The position numbers and the translations under genes are program-made. This document shows positions 9,815 through 18,228 of a stretch of DNA of 64,000 nt, piece after piece; position 1 is the first letter of the stretch, and each line of letters starts with the position of its first letter. This stretch comes from Cellvibrio japonicus Ueda107. Lineage in GTDB: Bacteria > Pseudomonadota > Gammaproteobacteria > Pseudomonadales > Cellvibrionaceae. The stretch covers positions 3,604,501 through 3,668,500 of the forward strand of contig NC_010995.1 of the NCBI RefSeq assembly GCF_000019225.1, written 5' to 3'. The notes below the pieces were generated by a model. It saw nothing but the letters and a program-made list of their open reading frames with translations, made no database searches and was not told the DNA's origin.

Positions 9815-10741
9815 TTAAGCATTAGCCTGCAGGTAAGCCAGTTGGCTGGGCGTCACCAGGAAGGGGCGCACCAGGTTATTCACACGAATCAGGTTGGGGT
9901 TAACCAGGGCCTGCCCCTCTTTGGAGGCCAGCAGGGGTTCCAGGTCGGGAATATCAATTTCAATCCGCGCCAATAGCAGGCGCGCGCCCTCGCCCAGGGC
10001 ATCGGCAGCCAATTGGGCATTAAGCCCCTTGCCTTCCAGGGCATGCAGCAAACGTGCGTGCAGCGCCAGTTGGGCGCCGGCAGCGGCGCTGTCGGCGGTG
10101 ACATCGTCCAGGTATTGGCTTTCGCTGTCGGTCAGGGCGGCGGGAACGTCGTTGGCTACCGGGTCATGGGCTCCCCAGGGCTGGTAGAGGTCGTTGCCGG
10201 TCGGGGGGCGCTCGGCCACCAGCTCCAACTGGATACTGTCGAGCTGGCGGCTGGGTTGCACCGCATCGGTGGTAAAGTTCAGCTTGCGCGCCAGTACCGG
10301 CTGCAATCCCACAGGTACCGCCTGCTGGCGCACAGTCACTTTGAGGTGCAGCACCTTGGCCACATCGTCATAGCCGGCATAGAGTTGGGTAATCGTCTGG
10401 GCGCGCAGCCAGTCGGCCAGGTCGATGCCGTAGGACTCGCGCACCAGCACCTCGCGCCCCAGGCCATCAATGCCTATCCCCTGACTGACCAGCAGGCGGG
10501 TTTTGGTGGGGTTGTTATTGGCGGCCGTCGCCGGGGCCAGGCTCACCACCATGCCCGCCAGGGTGCCGTAGCCCTGGAACCAGTATTGGTGACGGGTGAG
10601 CCGGCGGCGGTGGTACTCCTGTTCGTCGCGCGTCGCCTCCAGCCCCAGCAGCATGCCGGGCTCGTAGGACACGCGCCGCAACGGCTGCTCAAAACTGGCA
10701 TCGGCTTGCAGCAGCTCGGTGTCTTCGGTGAAGTCGCTCAT
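9815..10741 (-). CDS. eCIS-associated protein, short member of the shared-module family
   Basis: This 308-residue protein consists almost entirely of the module shared with the next two genes: YEPGMLLGLEATRDEQEY near residues 26-43, a GYGTLAGM turn near 58, then SQGIGIDGLGREVLV near 87. The remainder is a compact region of unknown fold. GGAG lies eight bases before the ATG. It directly follows the tail-protein-I fusion gene. In phage-tail logic that place is often taken by fibre or fibre-adaptor genes, so it may be the minimal, founding form of the three paralogues. This is inference from gene order and sequence similarity by eye. Confidence 0.6.
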   Translation of the reverse strand: MSDFTEDTELLQADASFEQPLRRVSYEPGMLLGLEATRDEQEYHRRRLTRHQYWFQGYGTLAGMVVSLAPATAANNNPTKTRLLVSQGIGIDGLGREVLVRESYGIDLADWLRAQTITQLYAGYDDVAKVLHLKVTVRQQAVPVGLQPVLARKLNFTTDAVQPSRQLDSIQLELVAERPPTGNDLYQPWGAHDPVANDVPAALTDSESQYLDDVTADSAAAGAQLALHARLLHALEGKGLNAQLAADALGEGARLLLARIEIDIPDLEPLLASKEGQALVNPNLIRVNNLVRPFLVTPSQLAYLQANA

Positions 10742-10769
10742 GGTCTTGCTCCGTCCATCTTCCAGTCAG

Positions 10770-13256
10770 TTAGGCGCTTGTCGCATCGCCGGTACGGCGC
10801 TGGCTGTTGACATCGCGCGGCGAAAAGGCAGCGGCATTGATCAGCAGCCCTTCCTCGCCCAGCCAGGTATCGTCGAGGATTACCGGCCGCGCGGGCGGCT
10901 GGGTCTCCAGATAGGTATCTACCCCCAGCAGGGGCGATAACCCCAGCACAAAGGGATGGTCGCTTTCCACCAGTTGCCAGTGCAGGTGCGCCGGCATTTC
11001 CCGCGCCAGGCATTCCTCCACCGCTGCGCGCGCCTTGCGCGCCGGCCCGTGCAGCAACACCGTGACCCGGTGGGCATAGCGATCAAAGAAATCTTCCACA
11101 ATCAGCTGTTCATCCGCGTCCGCCACCTCGGGGGCAAAGAGCGACAGGAACTCGCGCTTTTGGCCATCGGCGAGGATGAGACTATCGCCCACAATGCTGT
11201 TGCCATTGAGGCCGGTACCCAGGGTGAGGGGGTGTTCCGCGTCGTCCATCAGCACGCCGAGGATGGTGGCGAAGGTGCGCCGCAGCCGGTAGTTCTCGAC
11301 CACAATGACCTGGCCGCGCGCAACGGCACCGTCGGTGAGGATGTCGAGTGCCAGGTTCAACCCCGGCAAGGTGCCGCGCCACTGTTGTAGGCGGCCGCTT
11401 TCAAGCAGCCAGCGGCGCTGGCGCGCTTCCGGCCAGAGTGGCGGCAGGGTCTGGCCCAGGCTTTGGGCTAATAGCGGCAGGTAATGGGCCGGGGTATAGA
11501 GCGGGTGCAGCAGGATTTCGGCCGAGGCGATTTGCGCCTCCAGGGGAGTCCAGCTCGCCTCAAAGGCGGCCAGCAGCCGCTCGCGCACATCGGCGCCATT
11601 GGCCGGCAGGCTATCAAGGCCGGTATCGACAGATTGCTCCTGGCGGAAATGCTCCGGCAGGTAGGCTTCCTGATAGGAAAAGCGCGGGTAGTAGACCTTG
11701 AGCGCATGGATCGCCGGGGTAAAACGGCCATCGCTCTCCAGCACCACGGCCAGTTCCAGGTAGCGGCCTGCCAGGCGGCGCACCGGCCCGCCATCGCGCT
11801 GTAACAGGGTTTCGAACAAACCGGCCTCGCCGGGTATGGCATCGACCAATCCCTTGCCGAACGGCTGGTCGGAGCGGAAGGGACACCAGACCCAATCCGG
11901 CTGCTCGATAAACGGGCTGGCCGCGCGGGTATCAGGGGCGTTGTCGGTTGCCTCGGGATTACCGGGTGAATTATAGGCACGGGCAAACAGGCGCAGACGG
12001 CTGCCCGGAGGAATCCGCCCCTCCAGGTATACGCGATGCCACACCTGGTTGGGCAGGCCCGAATCCAGCTGCCGGAGAATACGCACCGGTTCGGTTTTGG
12101 TGACACTGGTGGCGAAATAGCGCGGCCGCTGCAACACATGTAATTCCCGCGGGCGGCGCTCAAACCCCAGTGCGGCTTCGTCGCTGCCCTCTTCCACCCT
12201 GGCCTGGTAGCGCAGTATGCCATCGGCACTGGCGATAAAACGCGGCTGCGCCTGGGACAGCATGGGGTAGCGCTCGCGGATCAGCAAACCGCGTCCGGTT
12301 GACTGGGTGGCACTGGATTTAAAGCGCACCAGCTCCACGACCGCACAATCGCGTTTGCGATAGGCATCATCCCCGCTGTCCTGTAGCGGCAGCAGGGCCA
12401 GGCGACCGGGGCTGATCCAGCCCATATCCAGCGCAAAAGGCACAGCCTTTTCCAACAGGAAACGCTCGCTGCGACGGCGATTGCCATCGAGGGGGAAACT
12501 CACCACCGCCTGTGCCGTGCCTGTGCCGCTGGTGAGCAGGTAGAGGCGTTCACTGTCCGCGCACAGTGCCAGGGTTTGTTCATCATTGGTGAGCAAGGCC
12601 AGTGGCTGGTCTGCAGGTGCCAGGTCTACCGGGCGCAGGGCGATGCGTTCGACCAGCGCCAGGGGATGGGGATTGGTCTCTTCCGGCTCAAAGCGATCGC
12701 GGCGAGGAATATAGTCGTGGGGCAAGGGCTCACCGCAGCAGCGCATCAGGCTGGTTGGTCCCAGCACCCAGACCTGCTGGTGATTATCCACCCATACCCG
12801 CTGGGGCTTTTCGGGCAGGGCCACCGCCACTTGCCAGCGCTTGGCCAGATGGAACACCAGCAACCCGTGGCTGCTATCGTCGGAATAGCCCGCTGCCAAA
12901 CGGCCCTGGGCATTGATCGCCAGATCGGTAAAACGGCCGGCCAGGGCATCGACCAGGGCCAGGTGATCGTCTTTTAGCGGCAGATAGGCACGTCCGGCGT
13001 TGTATTCAAGGTAGGTACCGGAATCGTGGATACGGCATAACTGGCCATAGCTATCCATCGCCAGCGGCTTGGCCTGCTCCCAGGCGCTGAGGCTGGCGGC
13101 TTTGGTGGGATTGGCCAGGCGCAGCTCCTGGTTTTGCGCCAGGGTGAACGCCTTGCAACCGCGGTTCCACTGCAGGCGCGGGCTGGGATCGGCATCCTCC
13201 GGCTGGAACTCATCCGGTTCGCGCAGCAGGAAATAGGGCAGTTGGTTGCTATCCAT
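10770..13256 (-). CDS. Baseplate protein with N-terminal beta-propeller-like region and C-terminal phage tail protein I domain (Afp12-like)
   Basis: In this 828-residue protein the C-terminal third (from about residue 555) matches the phage tail protein I / gp7-like pattern. It contains LLAAFEASWTPLEAQIAS, then LLAQSLGQTLPPLWPEARQR, then LQQWRGTLPGLNLALDIL, the motif typical of this wedge protein family. The first half has repeated short beta-strand blocks around Leu-Ala-Val and Trp/Tyr turns, resembling an NHL or beta-propeller fold as seen in some eCIS tail-I proteins. It follows the gpJ-like baseplate gene with a 12-base gap, which fits the Afp11-Afp12 order. Its role is inferred to be a baseplate wedge component. 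Confidence 0.8.
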   Translation of the reverse strand: MDSNQLPYFLLREPDEFQPEDADPSPRLQWNRGCKAFTLAQNQELRLANPTKAASLSAWEQAKPLAMDSYGQLCRIHDSGTYLEYNAGRAYLPLKDDHLALVDALAGRFTDLAINAQGRLAAGYSDDSSHGLLVFHLAKRWQVAVALPEKPQRVWVDNHQQVWVLGPTSLMRCCGEPLPHDYIPRRDRFEPEETNPHPLALVERIALRPVDLAPADQPLALLTNDEQTLALCADSERLYLLTSGTGTAQAVVSFPLDGNRRRSERFLLEKAVPFALDMGWISPGRLALLPLQDSGDDAYRKRDCAVVELVRFKSSATQSTGRGLLIRERYPMLSQAQPRFIASADGILRYQARVEEGSDEAALGFERRPRELHVLQRPRYFATSVTKTEPVRILRQLDSGLPNQVWHRVYLEGRIPPGSRLRLFARAYNSPGNPEATDNAPDTRAASPFIEQPDWVWCPFRSDQPFGKGLVDAIPGEAGLFETLLQRDGGPVRRLAGRYLELAVVLESDGRFTPAIHALKVYYPRFSYQEAYLPEHFRQEQSVDTGLDSLPANGADVRERLLAAFEASWTPLEAQIASAEILLHPLYTPAHYLPLLAQSLGQTLPPLWPEARQRRWLLESGRLQQWRGTLPGLNLALDILTDGAVARGQVIVVENYRLRRTFATILGVLMDDAEHPLTLGTGLNGNSIVGDSLILADGQKREFLSLFAPEVADADEQLIVEDFFDRYAHRVTVLLHGPARKARAAVEECLAREMPAHLHWQLVESDHPFVLGLSPLLGVDTYLETQPPARPVILDDTWLGEEGLLINAAAFSPRDVNSQRRTGDATSA

Positions 13257-13268
13257 CTCGCTGCCTCA

Positions 13269-15431
13269 TCAACAGAGTTGTGGCACAACCGGCGCCGGGA
13301 CGACGCGGCTGCCTTTCGCCAGGGGCACCAGGCCGCCGGGCATCTGTGGGTCACCCTGGGCAGTAGAGGCACTCACCCCCACCAGTTCGGGCAGCTCATA
13401 GGGCAACAGGCCCAGGGGTTTATCCTTCGCCAGGGTCAACCAGGTACCGGTGGGGTTGTGGAAAATCGCCAGGGCGCGCACAGCGCGCACACCGGGCACC
13501 CGCGCCACCTGGGTGATCAATTCATTGGCCTCTACCACTTGCCCCAATGGCCAGCCCTGGCCCTGGGTACCGCCAGGGGCCAGGGGCCAGAGGTAATTGA
13601 TCAGGGTGGACTCCACCTCGCGCAGGGTTTGCTGTTCAATGGCCGGGTCGACCACATCCAGGTTTACACTCACCGCCAGGGGCACAAACTTGGGACTGAG
13701 TACATATAACTCGACCCCCAGTACCAGCCGCTGTTTCAGGTAGGCATCCACATCCTTGAGCAGGCCGCGGGTGGGCCGCGGTGTCTGCCCTAACGCGGGA
13801 TAGCGCGGCGGCAGGACAAATACACTGACAGCACCGGGAATATTGGTGCGCGCACTGCCCAGGTTAATACCCGGCACAAAGCCTTCAATCACCTCGGCGC
13901 GCGCCACCGGGTTGATGGGATTGTTCAGGCTCAGTAACTGGTAATCCTCGCGCGTCACTGCGCGGTTGCGATGGGTGAGGAATTGCGGGATGCGGCGCTC
14001 CGCCTGGAGCACCGATTCGGCATCCACACCACCGCTGCAGGGCCAGGGCTGGCGCACACTGATACGGGCACTGCCACCACTCAGTTCCTTAATGGAATCC
14101 GCTGGCAAGTTGCTGCTACTGCCACCACCAGCGCGATAACTGGCCGCGCGAATACGCTTGCCCAGAGGGGGGCGTTTGCCACCTTCCAGGCCATCGCCAA
14201 ACTGGACCTGCCCGGTCTGTGCATCGACTTTAAAAACCTGGGCCTCACTGCCCAGGTCCACCAGGAAGTCCACCCGCTGCCAGGGCACCCACAGGCCTTC
14301 GTCCTCGACCTCCAGCACCAGCGACTCCGGGTCTATATGCACATCCGGCAGGCTGACTACCTGGTCAGGCATACCGGTGCCCACGCCGAGAACCAGGTCG
14401 CGCCTGGTCGCCTGGCCAACCACCTCCAGGCCATTCACATCCAGGTAACCCAACGGCAGTGCGGGCTCATCCGGGCAACTGAGGCGCAGCCAGAAGGCGA
14501 CATGGTCGCTGCTGAGCGGCTCCGGCAGTTCGGGTGGCAGGTCGCCCAGACCGGCAAACATAGGGTCGGTCACTCCCAAAGGATCCAACAATTGCGCGTT
14601 GCGCGGCAGGCGCAGGCGCACCACACCCAATTGGCGACCACCGCGGGTAGAGTCGTCCACCACTTCCAGCGGCAGGGGGATTAAATCGCCGTCTTCCGTC
14701 TGGGTCAGGAGCTCCCAGAGCAGCTTGCGCTCCCCCAGGGCATCCAGTTGCTCAGTCTCCAAATCGTCCGCCGGCGCCAGGGCAATATTGAGTGTGATGC
14801 CGGCCAGGCGCTCACGCAGCTCCGGCAGGCGGTTTACCAGGGATTTGGGAACCGTTAAAGCCAGGTAGTAAAGGTTATCCAGGCTGCCGTCGAGCCCCAG
14901 GATTTCACTGCCATTGGCAAAGTAATAGGGCTGGAAAGGCTGGGGGACATCGCCGCGCTTCAGGCCGTAATGTTCTGCCAGGTCCTGGGGGGTCAAGCCC
15001 ATATCGGCCAGCTCCTGGTCGGTAATACGACGCTTGATACCGACACTCAGCGCCAGGGGCGTGGGCTGGATTTCGCCCTTGCCGGTAAAGGACTGGGCGC
15101 CGGCATTGAGCTGCACGCCATCGCGCACCAACTCCGGCAGGGCGATGCTGCGCGGACTGGAATCCAGGCACACCAGGCCGCGCGAAGGCTTGGCCGGACG
15201 CAGCGGAATTTGCAGCAGGTTGAGCAGTACCCGCCGCTGGCGCTCGGGAATCAGGTTGGCGCGGTAGAGCATGGTTTCGGTGAAATAGGCGAACAGGTCC
15301 ACCAGCGCATAGACAGGGTCGCCGGGTGCGATCTGGGTCAGCTCCGGCAGGTGGTTGCCCAAGCGCGCCCTGGCCTCGGCAACCAGGTCGTCGAAACGGC
15401 GATCATCGAGATTGGGAATGGGTAGTGGCAT
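13269..15431 (-). CDS. Baseplate assembly protein, gpJ/gp6-like (Afp11-like)
   Basis: This 720-residue protein has the hallmarks of the putative baseplate assembly protein family related to P2 gpJ and T4 gp6. The N-terminus reads NLDDRRFDDLVAEARAR, followed by DPVYALVDLFAYFTETMLYR and PERQRRVLLNLLQIPLRPA. The middle contains VQFGDGLEGGKRPPLGKRI and the later part NRAVTREDYQLL, both typical of baseplate J. It would form part of the wedge ring around the hub. It lies between gp25 and the tail-protein-I gene, the canonical order. No signal peptide or membrane segment is present. Confidence 0.88.
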   Translation of the reverse strand: MPLPIPNLDDRRFDDLVAEARARLGNHLPELTQIAPGDPVYALVDLFAYFTETMLYRANLIPERQRRVLLNLLQIPLRPAKPSRGLVCLDSSPRSIALPELVRDGVQLNAGAQSFTGKGEIQPTPLALSVGIKRRITDQELADMGLTPQDLAEHYGLKRGDVPQPFQPYYFANGSEILGLDGSLDNLYYLALTVPKSLVNRLPELRERLAGITLNIALAPADDLETEQLDALGERKLLWELLTQTEDGDLIPLPLEVVDDSTRGGRQLGVVRLRLPRNAQLLDPLGVTDPMFAGLGDLPPELPEPLSSDHVAFWLRLSCPDEPALPLGYLDVNGLEVVGQATRRDLVLGVGTGMPDQVVSLPDVHIDPESLVLEVEDEGLWVPWQRVDFLVDLGSEAQVFKVDAQTGQVQFGDGLEGGKRPPLGKRIRAASYRAGGGSSSNLPADSIKELSGGSARISVRQPWPCSGGVDAESVLQAERRIPQFLTHRNRAVTREDYQLLSLNNPINPVARAEVIEGFVPGINLGSARTNIPGAVSVFVLPPRYPALGQTPRPTRGLLKDVDAYLKQRLVLGVELYVLSPKFVPLAVSVNLDVVDPAIEQQTLREVESTLINYLWPLAPGGTQGQGWPLGQVVEANELITQVARVPGVRAVRALAIFHNPTGTWLTLAKDKPLGLLPYELPELVGVSASTAQGDPQMPGGLVPLAKGSRVVPAPVVPQLC

Positions 15432-15458
15432 AGGTGCTGTCCGTTTGTCCTTCGGTTA

Positions 15459-15863
15459 TCACAAGCCGCCCAGGTCCATACCCAGAGCCAGTTGCAATGG
15501 CTGGGGTGAATGGCGCATCTGGTAGCGGATCAGTATTTGTACCTGGGTCAGGCTTTGGGGATCTGGCACCACGGCCACCTCCTCCACCCTGACCCGCGTC
15601 TCCCATTGCTCTATGGCTTTGCGCACCAGGCTGGCAATGAGTGTGCGGGTGGTTTCGTTATTGGGCTGGTGGATAAAATCCAGCAACCCGGCACCAAATT
15701 CGGCGCGCATCAGGCGTTCACCGGGTGCGGTCAGCAATACATTGCGGATCACTTCGCGCACGCTCAGGTCATCGCGTGCGTACAGCAAGCGGCCCTGGCT
15801 GTCCACACCGCCAAGGGGGAAGCTCATGACCTGGGGAAGCACAGCGGGAAGTACGGCAGCCAT
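15459..15863 (-). CDS. gp25-like baseplate wedge protein (GPW/gp25 family, Afp9-like)
   Basis: This is a 134-residue protein of the GPW/gp25 lysozyme-like baseplate family, which links sheath and baseplate in contractile tails. The family pattern is visible: VREVIRNVLLTAPGERLMR, then EFGAGLLDFI, and near the C-terminus VEEVAVVPD. I chose the ATG at 15863 because AGGAG lies eight bases before it. A GTG nine bases further upstream would leave no room for that site. The stop codon of the preceding gene overlaps this ribosome binding region, so translation is probably coupled. Confidence 0.88.
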   Translation of the reverse strand: MAAVLPAVLPQVMSFPLGGVDSQGRLLYARDDLSVREVIRNVLLTAPGERLMRAEFGAGLLDFIHQPNNETTRTLIASLVRKAIEQWETRVRVEEVAVVPDPQSLTQVQILIRYQMRHSPQPLQLALGMDLGGL

Positions 15864-15868
15864 CTCAA

Positions 15869-17578
15869 TCACTCCTTTTTAATGCTGGGAAAGGGCAGGC
15901 AGATGCGCACCCAGGGCAGCCAGAAGAAGATGATGTTGAGCAGCGAGATCATGATCATCAGCAGGATCATCGCCACCAGGGTAATCACCGGCAGGCTGAA
16001 GGAGCAGATCCATTGGATACCCAGCTGTGGTGCATTATTGGGATTGGGCACCAGGTCCTCACTCACCCCTTTCTTGAGGTTGAGCGCATTGAGCAGGCTG
16101 AAGGTATCCGATGGCGTAATCATGCTCACACCCTGGGCCATGCCCTTGCGTAAATCCGCCAGGGACGGCATCTGGATTAATGAGGGACGGCTGGCGTTGG
16201 GATCAAAGGGTGCTGCCACACGAAACGGCTGGCTGCGCACCTGGGTAGCCCCCCAGACAATCTCTTCACCGCCACAGGCGGTGCGCAGGCGCACAAAAGG
16301 CACTATCTCGTACACATCCTCGCGCGCCTGGCCGAACTTGGGCAGGGGGATTTCCTTCACCTTGCCAGTGGCCATGGCCAGAGCGCGCTGATTCAGCAAG
16401 GCGCGCAGCTCCTGGGCATCCGCCGGGGTGATGTACAGTGCGTAGTCACTCACGCCGGGAAGCCTGGTCGGGCTGGCCTTAAGTCCACCACCACTACCAT
16501 CGCGATTGAGCGGTGCTTCCTGGCTGGCGAGATAGCTGACCAGCGGGGCATTGGTGTTGGCGAACATCTGGCGCAGCCACACCAATAAACTAAAACGGCG
16601 CGCATTCAGGAAACTGGCGCGCGAGTAATCATTAAATACCGCGGGATTCAAATGGGGATTCAGCGCCTCCTGGTAGAAATACTGGCGCCCAGCCCAGGCT
16701 TCCAATGCCGCATTATCCGGGCGTTTGGGTGCACCCAGGTGATAACGGTTAACCAGCACCTTGAGCAGTTCAAACAGCCCAGCCGAGGGATAACCCTGGT
16801 TAATCGGGCGGGTGCAAGCCGCTGTCCAGGCTTGTGAACCCGACTTAAACCCAAAGGGCCACAACAGCTGGGCAGCCAGGGCATTGTTAAAGTGCCCCAA
16901 TGATTCCGCACTAAAGGTATCTGCTGCACTGATACTCTTACCGACCGGTTGACGCACCACATAGCTGCCCCCCAGGGGCAGGTAACCATAGAGGATGGTG
17001 TGGTATTTACCCTCGGCATCGACATGTTTGATGGCATGGAGCGGATGGGTCTGCTCGCCGGTATAGGTGGTCGCCGGTGGCGGTGTGGGCGCACCGCGCA
17101 GGCGGACTTTGGGGCGCATTCCCTGCACCTGGCAGAGGCGGCGGTTGAGGTCGGGATCGCGCGGGCCTGTCGGCGTGGATTGCCAGCCCAGGGCCTGGTC
17201 ATCCTCCAGCATCCAGCTCTGTTCACCGGCAGTGCCCTGGCGGCGAATGACAAAGCCGGCCGATGAAATCTGCGCCGGGTCCAGTGCCGGTTTGCCGGGG
17301 CGGTCACACACCAGCTCGCAGCTCACCAGGTAAAAACTTTTGTGCATGGGCAGGCGCAATACCGGCTTGTTGTCAAAGCCGCTGAACGCATCCTCCTGTT
17401 GCCAATCGGCCAGGCTTGCCAGCTCATGGCGTTGCAGGGCCTGTTCAAAGCGGTTAATAAATTCCGGCTCGAAATAGCGATGCAGTTGGGCGCCACCCGG
17501 CTTGCCGCCAGGTGTGAAATAGGGCGGCAGCAAGCGCGCCGGATGCGAGTGAGCTATGGAGTTGAGTGCAATGTTCAT
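15869..17578 (-). CDS. eCIS-associated protein with a C-terminal hydrophobic membrane-like segment
   Basis: This is a 569-residue protein of unknown family. Most of it appears soluble and globular, with Tyr/Phe/Trp-rich strands such as KSFYLVSCELVC near residue 82. The last 45 residues contain a strongly hydrophobic run at about 528-555 (ITLVAMILLMIMISLLNII), followed by FFWLPWVRICLPFP and a basic tail, SIKKE. This looks like a tail anchor or hairpin. It lies between spike and gp25 genes, where Afp has the PAAR tip gene afp10, but no PAAR pattern is visible. The ATG is placed by the TAATG overlap with the spike stop. A function as a membrane tether of the baseplate is a hypothesis only. Confidence 0.55.
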   Translation of the reverse strand: MNIALNSIAHSHPARLLPPYFTPGGKPGGAQLHRYFEPEFINRFEQALQRHELASLADWQQEDAFSGFDNKPVLRLPMHKSFYLVSCELVCDRPGKPALDPAQISSAGFVIRRQGTAGEQSWMLEDDQALGWQSTPTGPRDPDLNRRLCQVQGMRPKVRLRGAPTPPPATTYTGEQTHPLHAIKHVDAEGKYHTILYGYLPLGGSYVVRQPVGKSISAADTFSAESLGHFNNALAAQLLWPFGFKSGSQAWTAACTRPINQGYPSAGLFELLKVLVNRYHLGAPKRPDNAALEAWAGRQYFYQEALNPHLNPAVFNDYSRASFLNARRFSLLVWLRQMFANTNAPLVSYLASQEAPLNRDGSGGGLKASPTRLPGVSDYALYITPADAQELRALLNQRALAMATGKVKEIPLPKFGQAREDVYEIVPFVRLRTACGGEEIVWGATQVRSQPFRVAAPFDPNASRPSLIQMPSLADLRKGMAQGVSMITPSDTFSLLNALNLKKGVSEDLVPNPNNAPQLGIQWICSFSLPVITLVAMILLMIMISLLNIIFFWLPWVRICLPFPSIKKE

Positions 17579-18228
17579 TACCAAATATTCCCCGCCCCTG
17601 GTGTGTAACTGGTACCGACCACCGCATTGGCGATCACCGTATCGGCCTGAACTACGCCGCTGAAGCGCGACATACCCGCATCCACCTGCACCATGCTGGC
17701 ACTGATGGTGACGCGCGAAGCATTCACGGCCACCGTCGCGCTGGAGGTGATGTTCACCTCGCTGCTGGTGAGCTTGACGCTCTGCCCCTGGCGCTCAATG
17801 GCAATCTCACCGCCGCTGCCATCGGTAATCGTGATGCTGTAGCCCTGGGGCGTGGTCAGGCTCACGCTGGGGCCATCCTGGTCGTTAAAATCGAGAATCG
17901 TGCCCGCCGGGGTTTTTACGATGTAGCGATCCTCCACCGCATCGGCCTCCTCAGGGGCGCTGTTATGGCCGCTCCACACACTGCCCAATACCATGGGTAA
18001 CTCGGGTGTGATAAACGCCAGTACCACCAACTCCCCTACCCGCGGCAAACAGGCGAGGCCATAGCCACTGCCCGCGGAAGGCACCACCACACTGGCCCAC
18101 AGCTCCAGCTGGTTGGCGTGGAGCAGCACCTTGATACGCCCGCGGTGATCGGGGTCGGCGTTGTCCATCACCTGGCCCAGTTGCAGGCTGTGCATTTGCC
18201 CCAGGCTGTGGGGATTCACCAGGCTCAT
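17578..18228 (-). CDS. Spike protein, gpV/gp5-like (OB-fold plus beta-helix)
   Basis: This 216-residue protein starts with the OB-fold part typical of phage baseplate assembly protein V / VgrG: GQVMDNADPDHRGRIKVLL, then PRVGELVVLAF and GSVW. The second half is a repetitive beta-strand region rich in Val, Ile, Thr and Ser with alternating pattern (residues about 110-200), as expected for the trimeric beta-helix needle. In Afp, hub and spike are one protein (Afp8). Here the hub is the separate preceding gene. The ATG at 18228 overlaps the hub stop codon as ATGA, which favours it over the upstream TTG. Confidence 0.85.
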   Translation of the reverse strand: MSLVNPHSLGQMHSLQLGQVMDNADPDHRGRIKVLLHANQLELWASVVVPSAGSGYGLACLPRVGELVVLAFITPELPMVLGSVWSGHNSAPEEADAVEDRYIVKTPAGTILDFNDQDGPSVSLTTPQGYSITITDGSGGEIAIERQGQSVKLTSSEVNITSSATVAVNASRVTISASMVQVDAGMSRFSGVVQADTVIANAVVGTSYTPGAGNIW

